This document shows, one piece after another, positions 11,861-24,359 of a DNA stretch of 64,000 nt (position 1 is the first letter of the stretch; each line of letters starts with the position of its first letter). Both the position numbers and the translations under genes were made by a program. Source of the stretch: Owenia fusiformis (Eukaryota > Annelida > Polychaeta > Sabellida > Oweniidae); NCBI GenBank assembly GCA_903813345.2, contig CAIIXF020000001.1:35681366-35745365 (forward strand), given 5' to 3'. A model generated the notes under the pieces. The model did not search any database and was not told the DNA's origin. It worked only from the letters and a program-made list of their open reading frames with translations.

Positions 11861-13859
11861 ATAAACCAAAAATGCATCCATAGTTAGTGGTAATGCTCTA
11901 ATATCATTTTGGATGCTGCAAACAAGTGTAATACATCCAATGATAGTTTGTTTTTATATTGAAATATAAACAAAAATAACGCAACTCCCCTAAACCAGAG
12001 ATCGTGCCCATGTGGACAGTCAATGGAGACAGAAACTCACTTTAAAGTAGAATGTCATATGTTTGAAAATGAATGATTAAGTCTGTTTGCCTAAATGACT
12101 GATATCCATAGTGACTTTTACATGTTTACAAGTCTAGGAAAATATGGTATAATAATGAATGAAAAAAAACTGTTCAAAGGACACTTGGAAAATGTATGAT
12201 AAATATGTTAGTCAAAAGGCGTGAAATAGTTACATGCGATGGTCTCTAATAGGTCGGCATCAACCAGGAATTGTTTTAATTCAAGTATGTATCTTAATGT
12301 AACATCTTTAGTGTGTTAGACTTTAATTAATAAATCAACTACTACTACTAGTATAATATTGTTTCCATGTAATATTCTTGATGTGATTTCTCAATATTCT
12401 GGCGAAGAAATACATGTATAAGCTCTTTCTTATACGATTTCAAAGTTATGAATCAAAGTTTATTATTTTCTTTTAACTTCCCCCAACCCTAAAATATTAG
12501 GGTAGGGTGTGAGATTTTTTCACACTCATTATATACAATACCCTTTTTATATTGTGCATACCCGTTGTAAATGAATTTCTAGGAATTATTTCACAAGTTA
12601 TAACTTCATAGAAGTCAATTAAAGTAACATTCGTATTTCATCACTTTGTCATTTAACGTTTTTTATGACTGTATAAGGGTTAAATTATGCAAATTAGCTC
12701 ATTTTCATATCAAGATATTTCTTCCGAATTACTGACGTTATAACATAAATTTTGGTGAAAGAATTAAGTTTGTACCTCATATACTTCCAAAATTATGAAT
12801 TAAAGTCCATTTCCATTTGACCCCCCTCAAATATCTGGGTAGGGGGACAATTTTTTTTCAGCGTCGTTATGTAAGATACACTTTTAATATTTTGCACGTC
12901 TGTTATACATATATAGATGCATTTTAAGGAATTACTTTATTTGTTAAAACTTCATGAGAGGTCAATTAGAGTAAATGTCGTATTTTATCGCATCGTCATT
13001 TAATAGTTTTTATCGACTGTATAAGGGTTAAATTATGCAAATTAGCTTATTTGCGTATCAAAAATATTTTTTCTGAATTACTGATGTTATTACATAAACT
13101 TTGGTGAAAAAATTAAGTTTGTACCTCATATACTTTTAAAATTATGAATTAAAGTCCATTTTTATTTGACCCCCTCCCCTCAAAAATCTAGATAGGGGGA
13201 GAATTTTTTTCACAGTCTTTATGTAAGATACACTTCTAATATTTTGCACATTTATTATACATATATAGATGCATTTTTAGGAATTATTTCATAAGTTATG
13301 ACTTCATATGAAGGCAATAACAGTAAATGTGATATAACATCATTTCGTCATTTACTAGTTTTTATGGCAGTTTAAGGGTTAAATTATGCAAATTAGCTTT
13401 TTTTTCATTCAAAATATTTTTTTCTTCATTACTGATGTTATTTCATAAATTTTGGTGAAAAAATTAAGTTTGTATCTCATATACTTCCAAAGTTATGAAT
13501 TAAAGTCTATTTTCTTCTGACCCCCCTAAAAATATAGGGCGGGGGTATAAAGATGAAGATATCTTATTTTCGCAAGTCTCAAACTCTTGATATCACCCCA
13601 CATCATAAAAGTAACTTATTTTCCAACAAGAACTGAAAAAATCTCGCGTAATACTTTCCAATATCCATTTTCACTTTCTAGCTGTTTCTCAGAACTTGGG
13701 TCCCTGAGTATATAGGACGTTGATCTTTTCAAAAATTGTGGCTGATGAAAAATGAGGACGGAAAACGTTTTCAACAATTAAGTTAAATGTCCATTATTTA
13801 CTTAATAATTAGTAATCGATAACTCGCATTATACACTAAGTGCTTTCACATATAATTTG

Positions 13860-14345
13860 CGTATACGTACCCTATTAACTGGTGATCCGCTCGATTACGA
13901 ACCGTTTCGGTAACAAAATGTGGGAACGTCGAAGGTATGATTTTTCTTTTTTCCTCATTTCACGCATTGTAAGCAGAATCCCCCCGACATTCTTTCTCAC
14001 AAACGTGTATCAGTACCAAATGTTTTTAAAAAAGTACATGTTTGCGAAAAGATAATTCAGAAGACAACAGAATCGTCGATTTAATTCCTCACTTAAGTTA
14101 CATAAACGGTATGGGTAAAAAGTGCAGATTTTAACTGTTTTTCGAAATACCGTTTATGTTACTTAAGTGAGGAATTAAATCGACGATTCTGTTGTCTTCT
14201 GAACTATTTGTTCGCAAATATGTAAAGGAATTCTGCCTACAACGTGTGAAATAAGGAAAAAAGAAAAATTGTACCTTCGACGTTCCGACATTTTGCTACC
14301 GAAACCAGCGTAATCGAATGGATCACCAGTGCTATTACGTATATG
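13860..14345. mobile_element. Palindromic MITE (~485 bp hairpin)
   Basis: The two halves are inverted copies: ACTGGTGATCC ... GATTACG on the left is matched at 14320-14340 on the right. The inner arms, ~60 bp around GACAACAGAATCGTCGATTT, are almost identical (14060-14115 and 14155-14205), with the axis near 14130. There is no coding capacity. A single-arm relative lies at 61567-61670. Confidence 0.75.
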
Positions 14346-15229
14346 GGTCGAACCAATATTGGGAAACCAATTTATTTGAGTGTATTCAACTGTCGTTTAA
14401 ATCAGATTACAGCGGCAAAAATAACTGTCAAAACCAGTTTGAAAAACTGAGTATCCTCAATTTCCGAAGAAAAGTAAATGATAGCTGTTGTTTTTACATG
14501 ACATAATCCAGCTTGTTAGCTTCAAAATAGGTGTTTTAAATCACCTTTAGAATTCCAATTTTAAAAAACATCAAACTCACTGAAACATCATTTTGCAATT
14601 AAATTGAAAAATCCCATATTTTGATGAAATATTGAAAACTTTTGATTGTAATATCAAGCTACCCCTAAAGCAATCATCGTGAGATATCACAGCCTTCTCT
14701 CAGTTTCCTTCTTTCCTTCCTCCTTGTGCATAGCAGAGATGGTCTGAGTATCAGAAAATTCAGGCCCGTAAGACACTTTTCTCCAAGGGGGGTGCGGTTT
14801 TTAATAAAGAGAATATAAAATTGTCATTTTTCCGCGTAAATCAAATCGCGTCAGAGGGGGGGGGGGCAGTTACTCTCTATATTAAGACAACTCAGCCTAT
14901 TTTATAGTACTTTTATTGTTTTCATATTGTTTTTAGTCTAAATATTGTATGAGCAATATGGAGAAACATTGGAATAGGGAGGGTGTGCTAGAGGCCAATA
15001 GAATCAATTTAAAGAAATTCTGATTTTATTTTTATCATTTTCTTCTTAGAGGAGCGAGTGGGCAGCACAGGACAATTTTACTAATTCAAGATGCTGTCTG
15101 GTTAATTCTGAGCATTTTTATCGTGAATCTTAAATTAATGCTTTAGTTTTTGGGATGCAGTGTCAGAATTATTGCGGGTATTCAGACCCCACCTTTAACC
15201 GATTCAGGATATTAGCTGTAATTTTAGGT
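14346..15229. other. Intergenic stretch, nothing recognised
   Basis: Contains no coding frame of interest. A G-run near 14858 and a C/T-rich segment near 14700 are simple sequence. Confidence 0.3.
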
Positions 15230-16740
15230 TTAACACCAGGTAAGGGTGTTTTCACGCTTGAGAGGCTCCCAAGGCTCGCACACGTGTTTAGTATCAAAGC
15301 TTAATGCCTGTATTTCGGTTAAATAGAATAACTTAGTTAGTGCATAAAAAGTGTTTAAGATTAACAAATGCAACTTCCAAACAACTTTTGTGGGGGTGTG
15401 AGGAGTTCCCCCCCAGAAAACTTTACACTTTTGAGATGCTATTTGGTGCTTTCTGGGCACTTTCAGAGTGTATGAGTCAATAAAAATGTGTTTCAATTTT
15501 TTTTTTTGGGGGGGTGTCAAAGAGGATAAAAGGGTGAGGTGGGGTGGAGATGCCAGAGGGGGAGCAAGAGGTTTTCCCTTAGAAAAATTGACCATTTCAA
15601 GGTGCTATATAATGATGTCTGGGCACTTTAAAAGTGACTCATAGATAATACATGAAATTCATATTTTCTCAATTGTTTTGTGGGTATGTGATGGGTGACC
15701 AACTCTCCTAGAAAATTTTACAATTTTAAAATGATATTTGGTGCTTTCTGGGCACTTTTAAAGTGTATGAGTCAATAAAAAAGGGGAAGGTAGGGTTGGG
15801 GTTCCAGAGGGGGGAGCAAGTGTTTGTCCCCCATATCTGTCCCCAGAAACATTGACCATATTAAGGTGCTATTTGATGAAGTCTGGGCACCTAAAATGTG
15901 TCTGAGACAATACATGAAATAAATTCAGAATTTTTGTCAATTGTTTTGTAGGGGATGTGAGGGGTGGCCTACTTCCTTAAAATTTTTTATAATTTAAGAT
16001 GCTATTTGGTGCTTTCTGGGCACTTTTAAAGTGTATGAATGTTATTCCCCCAGAACCATTCACTATATCAAAGAGCTATTTGATGATGTCTGGGCACTGA
16101 AGTGTCTGAGATAATACATAAAATAAATTCAGAACTTTTCAATTGTTTTGTGGGGGGTGTGAGGGGTGGCCCGCTCCCCCTAGAAAATTTTAAGATGCTT
16201 TCTGGACACTTTCAAAGTGTATGAGTCAATAAAAAAAGAATGAAAAAATCATAATCTTTTTCCAATTTGTTTTTTTTTGGGGGGGTGTCCAAGTGGGGGG
16301 GGGGGGTGCCCGAGGGGGAAGTGGGGTGAGGATGCCAGAGGGGAAGCAAGTGTTAGTCCCCCAGAAACATTGACTATATCAAGGAGTTATTTGATGATGT
16401 CTGGGCACTTTAAAAGTGTCTGAGACAATACAGTACATACAATAAATTCAGAACTTTTCAATTGTTTTGTGGGGTGTGGGGGTGGCCCACTCCCCATAGA
16501 AAATTTTACAATTTTTAGATGCTATTTGGTGCTTTCTGGGCACCTTCAAAGTGTATGAGTCAATGGGGAAAAAATTGAAAAAAATTAAACAAAAAAAAAA
16601 TTCCCAATTTTTTTTTTTTTGGGGGGGGGGTATCAGAGAGGGGGGGGGGGGGTACTTTCAAAGTGTATGAGTCAATGGGAAAAAAATTGAAAAAAAAAAT
16701 TCCCCAAACCCATCGCACCCCCCCCCCACCATCTGACGGC
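15230..16740. repeat. Diverged dimeric tandem array with G-rich tracts
   Basis: Two related half-units alternate: one containing GCTTTCTGGGCACTTT followed by AAAGTGTATGAGTCAATAAA (near 15450, 15745, 16011, 16197, 16530), the other containing GATGTCTGGGCACTTT followed by GTGTCTGAGACAATAC (near 15613, 15880, 16088, 16397). The combined period is roughly 200-330 bp. Most units include TGTTTTGTGGGG-type G-rich segments, with long G runs near 16280-16300 and 16615-16655. Open frames here are artefacts. Confidence 0.75.
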
Positions 16741-16993
16741 CATGAGAATTTATTAGCAATCGTCAATGGTTTTTTTAGAACACGGTATCCACTTTTAAGT
16801 AGTCATATTTAAAGAAAGATGATGCGATGAGTATCAGAATATGCAGCCTACTTTTGCAAATAGAACATGCAGAAATCAATAAGGTTGGTCGGGTCGATAA
16901 TTATGAATTATTTCACAGTTCATGCAATTATACATAATTTCCATGCCGTGTTTAAAGCCAATTTACTTATTTCTTTGATGTTTAGCACACATA

Positions 16994-17960
16994 CAGGGTA
17001 GTCAAAAAACGGCAACCCTAGCTTTTTCTAATATCTTTGTCATTCTAAGAAATAACTCCCTGATATTTTACACATTTGTGTATCATTCTATTTCCTACCA
17101 ACCTACTATATTTCATGACCATCGGACTGATAGTCACAATATTACTGCATTTTAAACAACATGCCCCAGATGGCCACTTTCGGGCTATCTGAGCTGGTCT
17201 GTTATTCAAATGAACTCCATTTCCAACTTGATGCACTGGAAACTCTAACAATAATGTATTCTTCGGGAGCCAAGCACTTGATGAAGTAGTGGCGAGGCAC
17301 CTTCACTGTGCAGACAGATGCACAGTTTAGTGTGTTCTCATCAGAAGATTGAGTCCTTTACCTTTGATGATATCAACGGATATGCAATAACTGTCAACAT
17401 CAAACTCTATTTTGTGATCCCCATGGAGTTCTTGAGGACTTTAAGTGAACCCAGAGGGGTTGATAGGCAGCAACAGTGGTTCCAACAAGACAGATCCATA
17501 CCCCATACACCCAATGATGCACAATAATGGCCTTGGGACCACTTCAATGACCACATTATCAGCAGTACAACAGACAATGAATGGGTACCCCATAGCCCAG
17601 ATATGGCCCCATTTTATCAGTGGGGCTAAAGATAGAATGTAGGGTAATAACACCAGAAAGACAGTTGACCTCCAAATAAAGATCACATGTGTCGTTCAGG
17701 CCATACTTGCTGAGGAATGCAGTTATGTCATTGACAGGTTTGGAAAATGTGTGCAGGTTTGCCTACAGCACGATATAGGAAAATTGGGGCACCTTGTTTA
17801 AAGTGCTGTAACATTGCGACTATCAGTCCAATGTTCATAAAATAATGCGGTCTAGTATGAAATTGAATGATGCACATGTGTGCCAAATATCAGAGCAAAA
17901 TTTCTAAAAATGACAAAGATATGAGGAAAAATTAGGGTTGCCGTTTTTTTGACCACCCTA
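16994..17960 (+). mobile_element. Decayed mariner-type transposon with intact ends
   Basis: Inverted repeats starting CAGGGTAGTCAAAAAACGGC (left) and its near-complement (right) are bounded by TA on both sides, as for Tc1/mariner. The plus-strand interior still shows transposase remnants: QQWFQQDRSIPHT (family WFxQDxxPxHT, one catalytic Asp) near 17470, EWVPHSPDMAPF near 17580 (next catalytic Asp), and an AILAEECSYVIDRFGKCVQV C-terminus near 17710. Several stops mark it as dead. An internally deleted relative is at 49516-50074. Confidence 0.85.
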
Positions 17961-17999
17961 TATATTAATGTGCTTAATGATTTCTTTATTTATTATTTC

Positions 18000-19379
18000 G
18001 TTATTTACCTTGGCTGCAAGAGCATTACTCACTGTGCTGTTTAATTCCATTTAACTGCAATTACAATATTGTATTGTATTTAAAAAAACTGGAGTGATAC
18101 TAATAATACTCATCTAATTGTTTTATATTTTGTTGAATTAGAAGCCTGACCACTATAAATAAATAAATAAACTAAACCAAACCAAACCAAACTAAATAAC
18201 AAAGTAACAAATATAATGGGTAGGTTATATGGGTAATGAGGCCTCGCAAAAAATTATAGAAAAATTGAAATGCAAACATTTTTTTGCCTTGATACAGTAA
18301 AAGTGAAGTCTAATGACATGATGTACAAAGTTGCTAGCTACTATAATTATTCATTTTCTTTTACTATTTACCACCCTGAGTTTATCACCTGAGACTTATA
18401 GAAATACTGTATAATTTCCCTTTGTTGGACAGAAAATTGAAGTCCAATAATTATAAACCAGATATAGTATCTGGTTTATAATATATAGCGAGGGGTCGTG
18501 AGCTCGATCCCCACTGGGGTAAACTGACTTTTTCACATCAGCCCTTAGCACAGGATTTCATTCTGTGTTTTCATTAACTACGATATTCTACGATTTTAGA
18601 TTACTTTGAACATAACATTTTGTACAATGCTGCATCTAAGAAGGTAATGTTTTATAAAATGTATATGGAATTTATTCTTTATCAAATAGTTTGGTTTAAT
18701 TTGTACCATTGTCTCTTTAATTAGATGAACCCCACTACTATTTATTAATTCAATTTATCGGAAAATACAACTGAGGGACAAGAAAGAATAAATACAACGA
18801 ACCAATATAATCACAGTTATAATAGTTTAAGAGATAAAGTTGACAATCGATTAGTAAAAGTAGAACTGTGTCAATTCAATGTATAATCGGTCGATAATGT
18901 TAAACTAAAACTAAAAACATGAAAAACAATATATATAGTCAATTGGAATAAAGCACTAGAAAAATAGCCCTCTCAATACAGGCAACACTTTTTCATAACA
19001 CGAAAGGGCGAGGGTAAACCAAGGTGTGTAATTTTTGAATATTGAAAATCCCCAGTTCGGATTTTCAAGAAATCAAAAGCATTTACCTGAGCTTACGCAT
19101 ACTTTTAAGGAAACATAATAGATGGAGTGCATGAAAGATATATTTTGATCATTCCCACATATATCGCGACCTCTTTTGATGGCCCAAATAAAATGGGGTG
19201 TATGTATTTCCCAAGCATGTCAACTTTTCAAAATGGTACAAGTTGACAGAAGCACTTTAACGCATTATCAAATTATTTAAACCCTGGTTTCAACGCATCG
19301 TGTGCTGAATCATTCCTGTTGTTTTCAAATGCAACGTTTAGGAAACAACGCCCGAGTGGTACAGTACAGTATCTGGCGT
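18000..19379. other. Intergenic; simple repeats and a possible SINE-like scrap
   Basis: An AAATA/CTAAACCAAACCAAA simple repeat lies near 18155-18195 and a small palindrome (ATAAACCAGATA...) at 18450-18482. A GTGAGCTCGATCCCCACTGG segment near 18498 resembles a pol III B box. Without an A box or a second copy I cannot call a SINE. No gene was recognised. Confidence 0.3.
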
Positions 19380-19381
19380 CT

Positions 19382-19850
19382 GTACAACATCTTATCAATT
19401 GAATAACATTCCGTACAACATCTTATCAATTGAATAACATTCCGTACAACATCTTATTAATTGAATAACATTCCGTACAACATCTTATCAATTGAATAAC
19501 ATTCCGTACAACATCTTATCAATTGAATAACATTCCGTACAACATCTTATCAATTGAATAGCATCCCGTACAACATCTTATCAATTGAATAACATTCCGT
19601 ACAACATCTTATCAATTGAATAACATTCCGTACAACATCTTATCAATTGAATAACATTCCGTACAACATCTTATCAATTGAATAACATTCCGTACAACAT
19701 CTTATCAATTGAATAACATTCCGTACAACATCTTATCAATTGAATAGCATCCCGTACAACATCTTATCAATTGAATAACATTCCGTACAACATCTTATCA
19801 ATTGAATAGCATTCCGTACAACATCTTATCAATTGAATAGCATTGTTCCT
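19382..19850. repeat. 31-bp minisatellite, ~15 copies
   Basis: The 31-bp unit GTACAACATCTTATCAATTG + AATAACATTCC repeats about 15 times from 19382 to ~19850 with very few differences (occasional AATAGCATCCC variants). Each unit contains TATCAATTGAATA. Flanking sequence also has ATCAATTG-like words. High identity suggests recent expansion. Confidence 0.95.
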
Positions 19851-21232
19851 GGAAAACTGATTATTGCAGTAGTTCGATAAGCAACAGTTTGTCAACAATT
19901 GAGAAATATATATCAATTGATTTCTACCTTGAACTAGTTATTTATACTCCTTATCCCCAGGGGATTTATTCTATAGAAAAAATCGGTAGTGTTATAGGAT
20001 TTGGAAGATACAATTTAATTCCGTGAAGTTCATCGCAAACTTATTTTAAGTAAATCCTCTTTCCACACTATATCCTAGATATTATGCCAAGTTAAAATTC
20101 TAATGCTCTAAACTAAAATCTTAGTTTTACAATCTAGAAAATATGACGCATGTACAGTGTTTAACATTTTCACAATTGAATTTGTTTCTGATTGCAAAAA
20201 TAGTTGTTTGCGTTTGCCTTCTCACGTGTTTAATGATTTCTTATTGACAACATACCTTTTTAAACTATTCTGTAATTTAATATTTATTTCCATGCACGGA
20301 GAGGAAATAACATTTGTTTAATAGTGATATATAGCTATACATTAATATGATATATAGGGGTTTGTATTGTTTCTCTTATGTTGCCATTGTACTTTAGTAA
20401 AGATTTAAAACAATAAAATAAGAACGGAAATCCAAACATGTTATTTCTGTATTTGTAACTGCTTGTTTGATTTATTTACCCAAAGACTTGTCTGGTTCCC
20501 CAAGGCAACTCAGTATGGTAGCAGTTCTGCCCATTGGAATGCCCTAGTAAAACGATATATTGACGTACAAGTAACAACTATACACGAAGAACACCTTTGA
20601 ATTGTGAACTGTGACAATTGAAATCAATATGATTAAGCTTAATACAGTACGTAAATTACGACGCTGATACCTCACCCAAGGGTAAACTTTCAATACATTT
20701 AGAGAAGATTGTCCTCCAGGAAATTATTGTCCTCCTTTGTATTGACGGCGCCCCAATTGTGCATAAAAGACCGTTGTATGTCAAATTGATGTATCATGTA
20801 TTACAACTCTGTGGTCTTTAATCATAAAATTACGGTTTTAGTCTCTCAAATAAATCAATAGTCAATACAGAATGTTGATCTGATGAAAATGTTTTATAAA
20901 ACATGAAAAATGCTTTGCAAATGTTCTTTGATTTTCCAAAGTTAAGTTTACAAGTCCAAAAACATTTTGGTACAGACGAACATCGAATATACAAAAAGTG
21001 ACTGTAACAATTATGAATGTTACCATAGCAAAATGGAAAAGATAAATTAAAAGACGTGTAGTTAATAATTCATTTACTACCATCGAGTCACATGCAACAT
21101 CACATGTGGGATGTACAGTAAATTAAACTGCAACACAAGTCAAAGCGACACAATGCAGACTTTAGTATACAATACAATTAATATGATTTAGTTTTGTTAG
21201 TTGTTTACCTGATAATACATGTAATATGAATA
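19851..21232. other. Intergenic, mostly featureless
   Basis: AT-rich with no coding signal. The last ~130 bp (21085-21210: ACATGTGGGATGTA, GCAGACTTTAGTATACAATA) is a diverged copy of the unit duplicated at 28130-28790. Confidence 0.4.
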
Positions 21233-22129
21233 CAGTAGAACCTGCTAAGTAGAATATCTCTGTAAGTGGAACACCTCGCAAGTAGAACGCTTTTTCAAAG
21301 TATCGTTTTAAAAACCCATTGACTTAATGTTAATTGAACCTAAGTGGAACACATCCAAACTTGAACAGTGAACACCCCATATTGAAAAATAACCTGCTAA
21401 AGTGGAACAGTCAATTTTCCGTAAATTTCAAAATTGATACTTATGTAAACAGAATCTCCTACAATGGTATCTGGGTATGAAAACAGGTAATAACGTGGTA
21501 ACTGGCGAATTTTAACGGATTATTATATAGCAAATTGAATTAACCTCCTGTAGAGATCAACATGTGATGCTACCACTAATTAATTTGATAATCATCAAAT
21601 TAGGATTTTATAAGATTATCATTTATCAAATTGGATTAACCTCCTGTAGAGATGGACATGTGATTCTACCACTAATTAATGCCCCGCCTTGCTGTTTGTT
21701 TCAAACTTGATAAGTAAGATTAAGAATGACAGTTGAATTATTAGCAGTAGGAACAAGTTTTTAAAACTTATTGCCAAATCTTTGTGCCTTAGACCTGAGA
21801 CTGGCAGAATGAGGAGGATTAAGAATGTCAGAAAACATTTTTGGCAGAATGAGGAGGATTAAGAATGTCAGAAAACATTTTTTGGCAGAATGAGGAGGAT
21901 TAAGAATGTCAGATACCCTTTTGAGTAAAACAAATGGATAATTAATGGTATATAGCTGCCCTGCAATGAACAGAGAATCATATTTTCAGTAATGTACAGA
22001 AAAACCCTATATTTGATCTTGTATGTTCTTTAAATCCCCGTGAACCCAAGACCTTCGTAAATGGAACACCTCCTCAGTGTAACGCTTTTTGGCAGAATGG
22101 AGGGTGTTCCACGTACACAGGTTCTACTG
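21233..22129. mobile_element. pogo/Tigger-like MITE
   Basis: Ends are CAGTAGAACCTG and its complement, each flanked by TA. The subterminal segments echo TAAGTGGAACACCTC, typical of pogo-family ends. The interior has no transposase and includes three tandem ~40-bp copies of TTTGGCAGAATGAGGAGGAT (21785-21915). Confidence 0.8.
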
Positions 22130-22257
22130 TACTTAGATATACAGGGTGATCACTTTATGCAATTTTTATGGAGCTATGTCGCCTCGTCTCATCTGGTTTG
22201 GTAATTTCAGATACTACGAGATGATGCTTATCAGATAAAAAGCGTAAACCACATGTT

Positions 22258-23070
22258 TACACTCCCCTCCATAAGTTTGGCAACCTTAGCTCCCCCATTG
22301 AACTACGTGTTGATGCCTCTTTACGTTTGATTTTTTATTTACTTAACCTGCGATGAAAATTCTTATGATATTGATGGAAACGTAACCTTACTTTATTTCC
22401 AATACCTCCAAATTTTCTCAATTTTTCCCCTAAATTACTATATGTCGAAATTTATGATAAATTTGATGCATTTTTGAAAATCGATATTCCCATGTTAATC
22501 AATGGGAAATGGTAGGTTTGCCGCAAGTCATATGACAGAATATCCATTCATCAGAGTCCTCGCAAAAATACAAGTTAGGTAGGCAATTGAATTTGCTAAC
22601 TTTATTAAACAAAAAACTGATACGTTTCTTCAGGTTCAACAAAGTTATTGGTCTTTTAGTCAAAATTGTCTTTCAAAAAACCTCTCCCATTGAAATAACA
22701 CAGGAGGCGAAAAATGATTTTCAAAAATGACTTTGAAGCTCTGTAACTTTAGTATTCATCAAAAAAGTTAGACAATTCAGTTTTCTATATACTGTAAATA
22801 TATTTTTGCTGAATTCATTACTGAATAGATATCCTGATTTCTGATTTGCCCCGAATGACGATTTTCAAAAATCCATCAAAATCATCAATTTTCGACCTAT
22901 TGTAATTGAGGAAAAATTGGGAAAATTTGGAGGTCTTTGAAATAGAGACAAGTGACGTTTCCATTAATATTATAAGTTATTTCATCGCAGGTTAAGTAAA
23001 TAAAAATTCAAACATAAAGAGACTTTAACACGTAGTTCAATGGGTGAGCTAAGGTGTGGAAATTCAACAT
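22258..23070. mobile_element. Palindromic MITE, family P (copy 1)
   Basis: The left end ACTCCCCTCCATAAGTTTGG, followed by CAACCTTAGCTCCCCCATTG, is mirrored at 23015-23060, and the arms are inverted repeats over ~180 bp (22320-22440 against 22910-23010). It is strongly similar over its whole length to 59699-60530. There is no coding capacity. Confidence 0.75.
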
Positions 23071-23868
23071 AGATGGTCATGGAGCCAAAAAATGAAATAG
23101 AATTATTAATATGAAAGTATTTGACTCAAAATGACTTAGTTTGTTAATGAAATACAAGGCATTAACATGACAAAATGTCACCACCTAGTTGCTCAGAATA
23201 TCATTAGTTCAATTTTAAGTCAGATTTGATTTCAGAGAACTTGTAGATGATTTTGAAAAAAAATTGAAAAAAATAAATCGTAAAATGGTACACAGGCAAA
23301 TTACATCGGACCCCGTACAAGCCCATACGGAGCTCGTTGTGTCTTTTTAGTTTGTGGACGAAGGATTCTGAGCAGTTTTACCCCCTAGAATAATATTTCA
23401 GGGGGGTACTTTATTATCATTCTATAAAATCAGTTATGCATTAACTATAGCACTGATTTATACATATTATGTTGCTAGCACTGTAGTCAAGTGTTTCCTA
23501 AAGTTATAGGGAGATATGTTGATCGGTTTTGACAAAAACACAATTTATAGAAATAAATAAGCATATTTTCATTCGTTTTTTAGTCTCGCCAACTTTATTG
23601 TTGCAGCTTCAGAGAAATAATTGGCACCAATACTGCTTTAAGAAGTAAAATTATTTCCAATCTATGTGGGGAATTGTAATATAAAGAATGTAATGATACA
23701 GTACTATTTGGAATTTTAAATATGGCTTTGTTGACCCCTACCCCTTAGAAATATGAGAAAGTGAAGGTGGCACAATTAGATCAGAAATTCTATAATGAGT
23801 ACTAATACTTCTCCAAGTAGCATTTTAAAAACGTATGTGTGATATATAGAGGTAATTTAATGGGAGGG

Positions 23869-24003
23869 ATGGAATATGAATTTTATTCTGAGGGAAAATA
23901 TGATATTGGCCAAGGAAAACATCATATTGACTGAGGGCAATAGCCTGAGAGTGTTAATATGATAGCTCTCGAGGCGAATAAAATAAATAAAATTCATATT
24001 CCA
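23869..24003. repeat. Small hairpin repeat
   Basis: The inverted arms TGGAATATGAATTTTATT (23870) and its complement (to 24002) enclose GAGGGAAAATATGATATTGG-like sequence that also repeats in inverse sense. Just downstream, 24080-24175 has degenerate short repeats of GATCTGATAT. Confidence 0.6.
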
Positions 24004-24359
24004 CCAAGACCATCAATAACCTATTTATTAAATTTTTTTTTCTTAAACATAAAAATTAAGAGAAATCCCCGGGAATGGCTCTGATATAGGATCTGATATG
24101 TGATTTAGGCTGATACAGGATCCAATACGGGATCTGATAAAGGAATCTAGCTAATATGGGATCTTTTGCATATCAATTCTATTCCCTGTTTATTTCCCAG
24201 GGAAAACATGCTATTATGAAATAATGTTACAATTTTGTAATGATCAACTGTTTTTTTAATTTTCTGTATTCCTTTGTTAGTCTAAAGGGTCATTTCTTCA
24301 TGTTAAAAATTCTTGTTTTTATATTTTTCTTTTTCTAAAATTTTATCAAGAATTTCTCT

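Larger units (their letters stand above)
8837..13710. mobile_element. Foldback element A: inverted arrays of ~350-bp monomers
   Basis: The outer ends are inverted repeats (TACTTAGGGACCCA at 8837; its complement with one change ending at 13710). A possible 3-bp TAT duplication flanks them. The left arm (to ~10620) contains about four tandem monomers and the right arm (12400-13710) about three in opposite orientation, with a period of ~350 bp. Each monomer carries a conserved core (AGCTAATTTGCATAATTTAA) and a CCCCC/GGGGG run beside a CTACCC-type motif. The middle holds a LINE 3' end and an unknown coding relic. No transposase was found, so it is a non-autonomous foldback element. Its family is unknown. 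Confidence 0.75.

Noticed and set aside
15230-15595. 121-codon minus-strand frame in the G-rich array
   Set aside because: Composition (PP, KK, LTP) follows the repeat units, and the frame is not preserved from unit to unit.
18485-18560. SINE or tRNA-like B box (GTGAGCTCGATCCCC)
   Set aside because: No A box at proper spacing, no cloverleaf and no second copy in the window.
19382-19850. CRISPR-like array
   Set aside because: Units are directly adjacent 31-bp repeats with no unique spacers, in a eukaryotic genome; it is a minisatellite.
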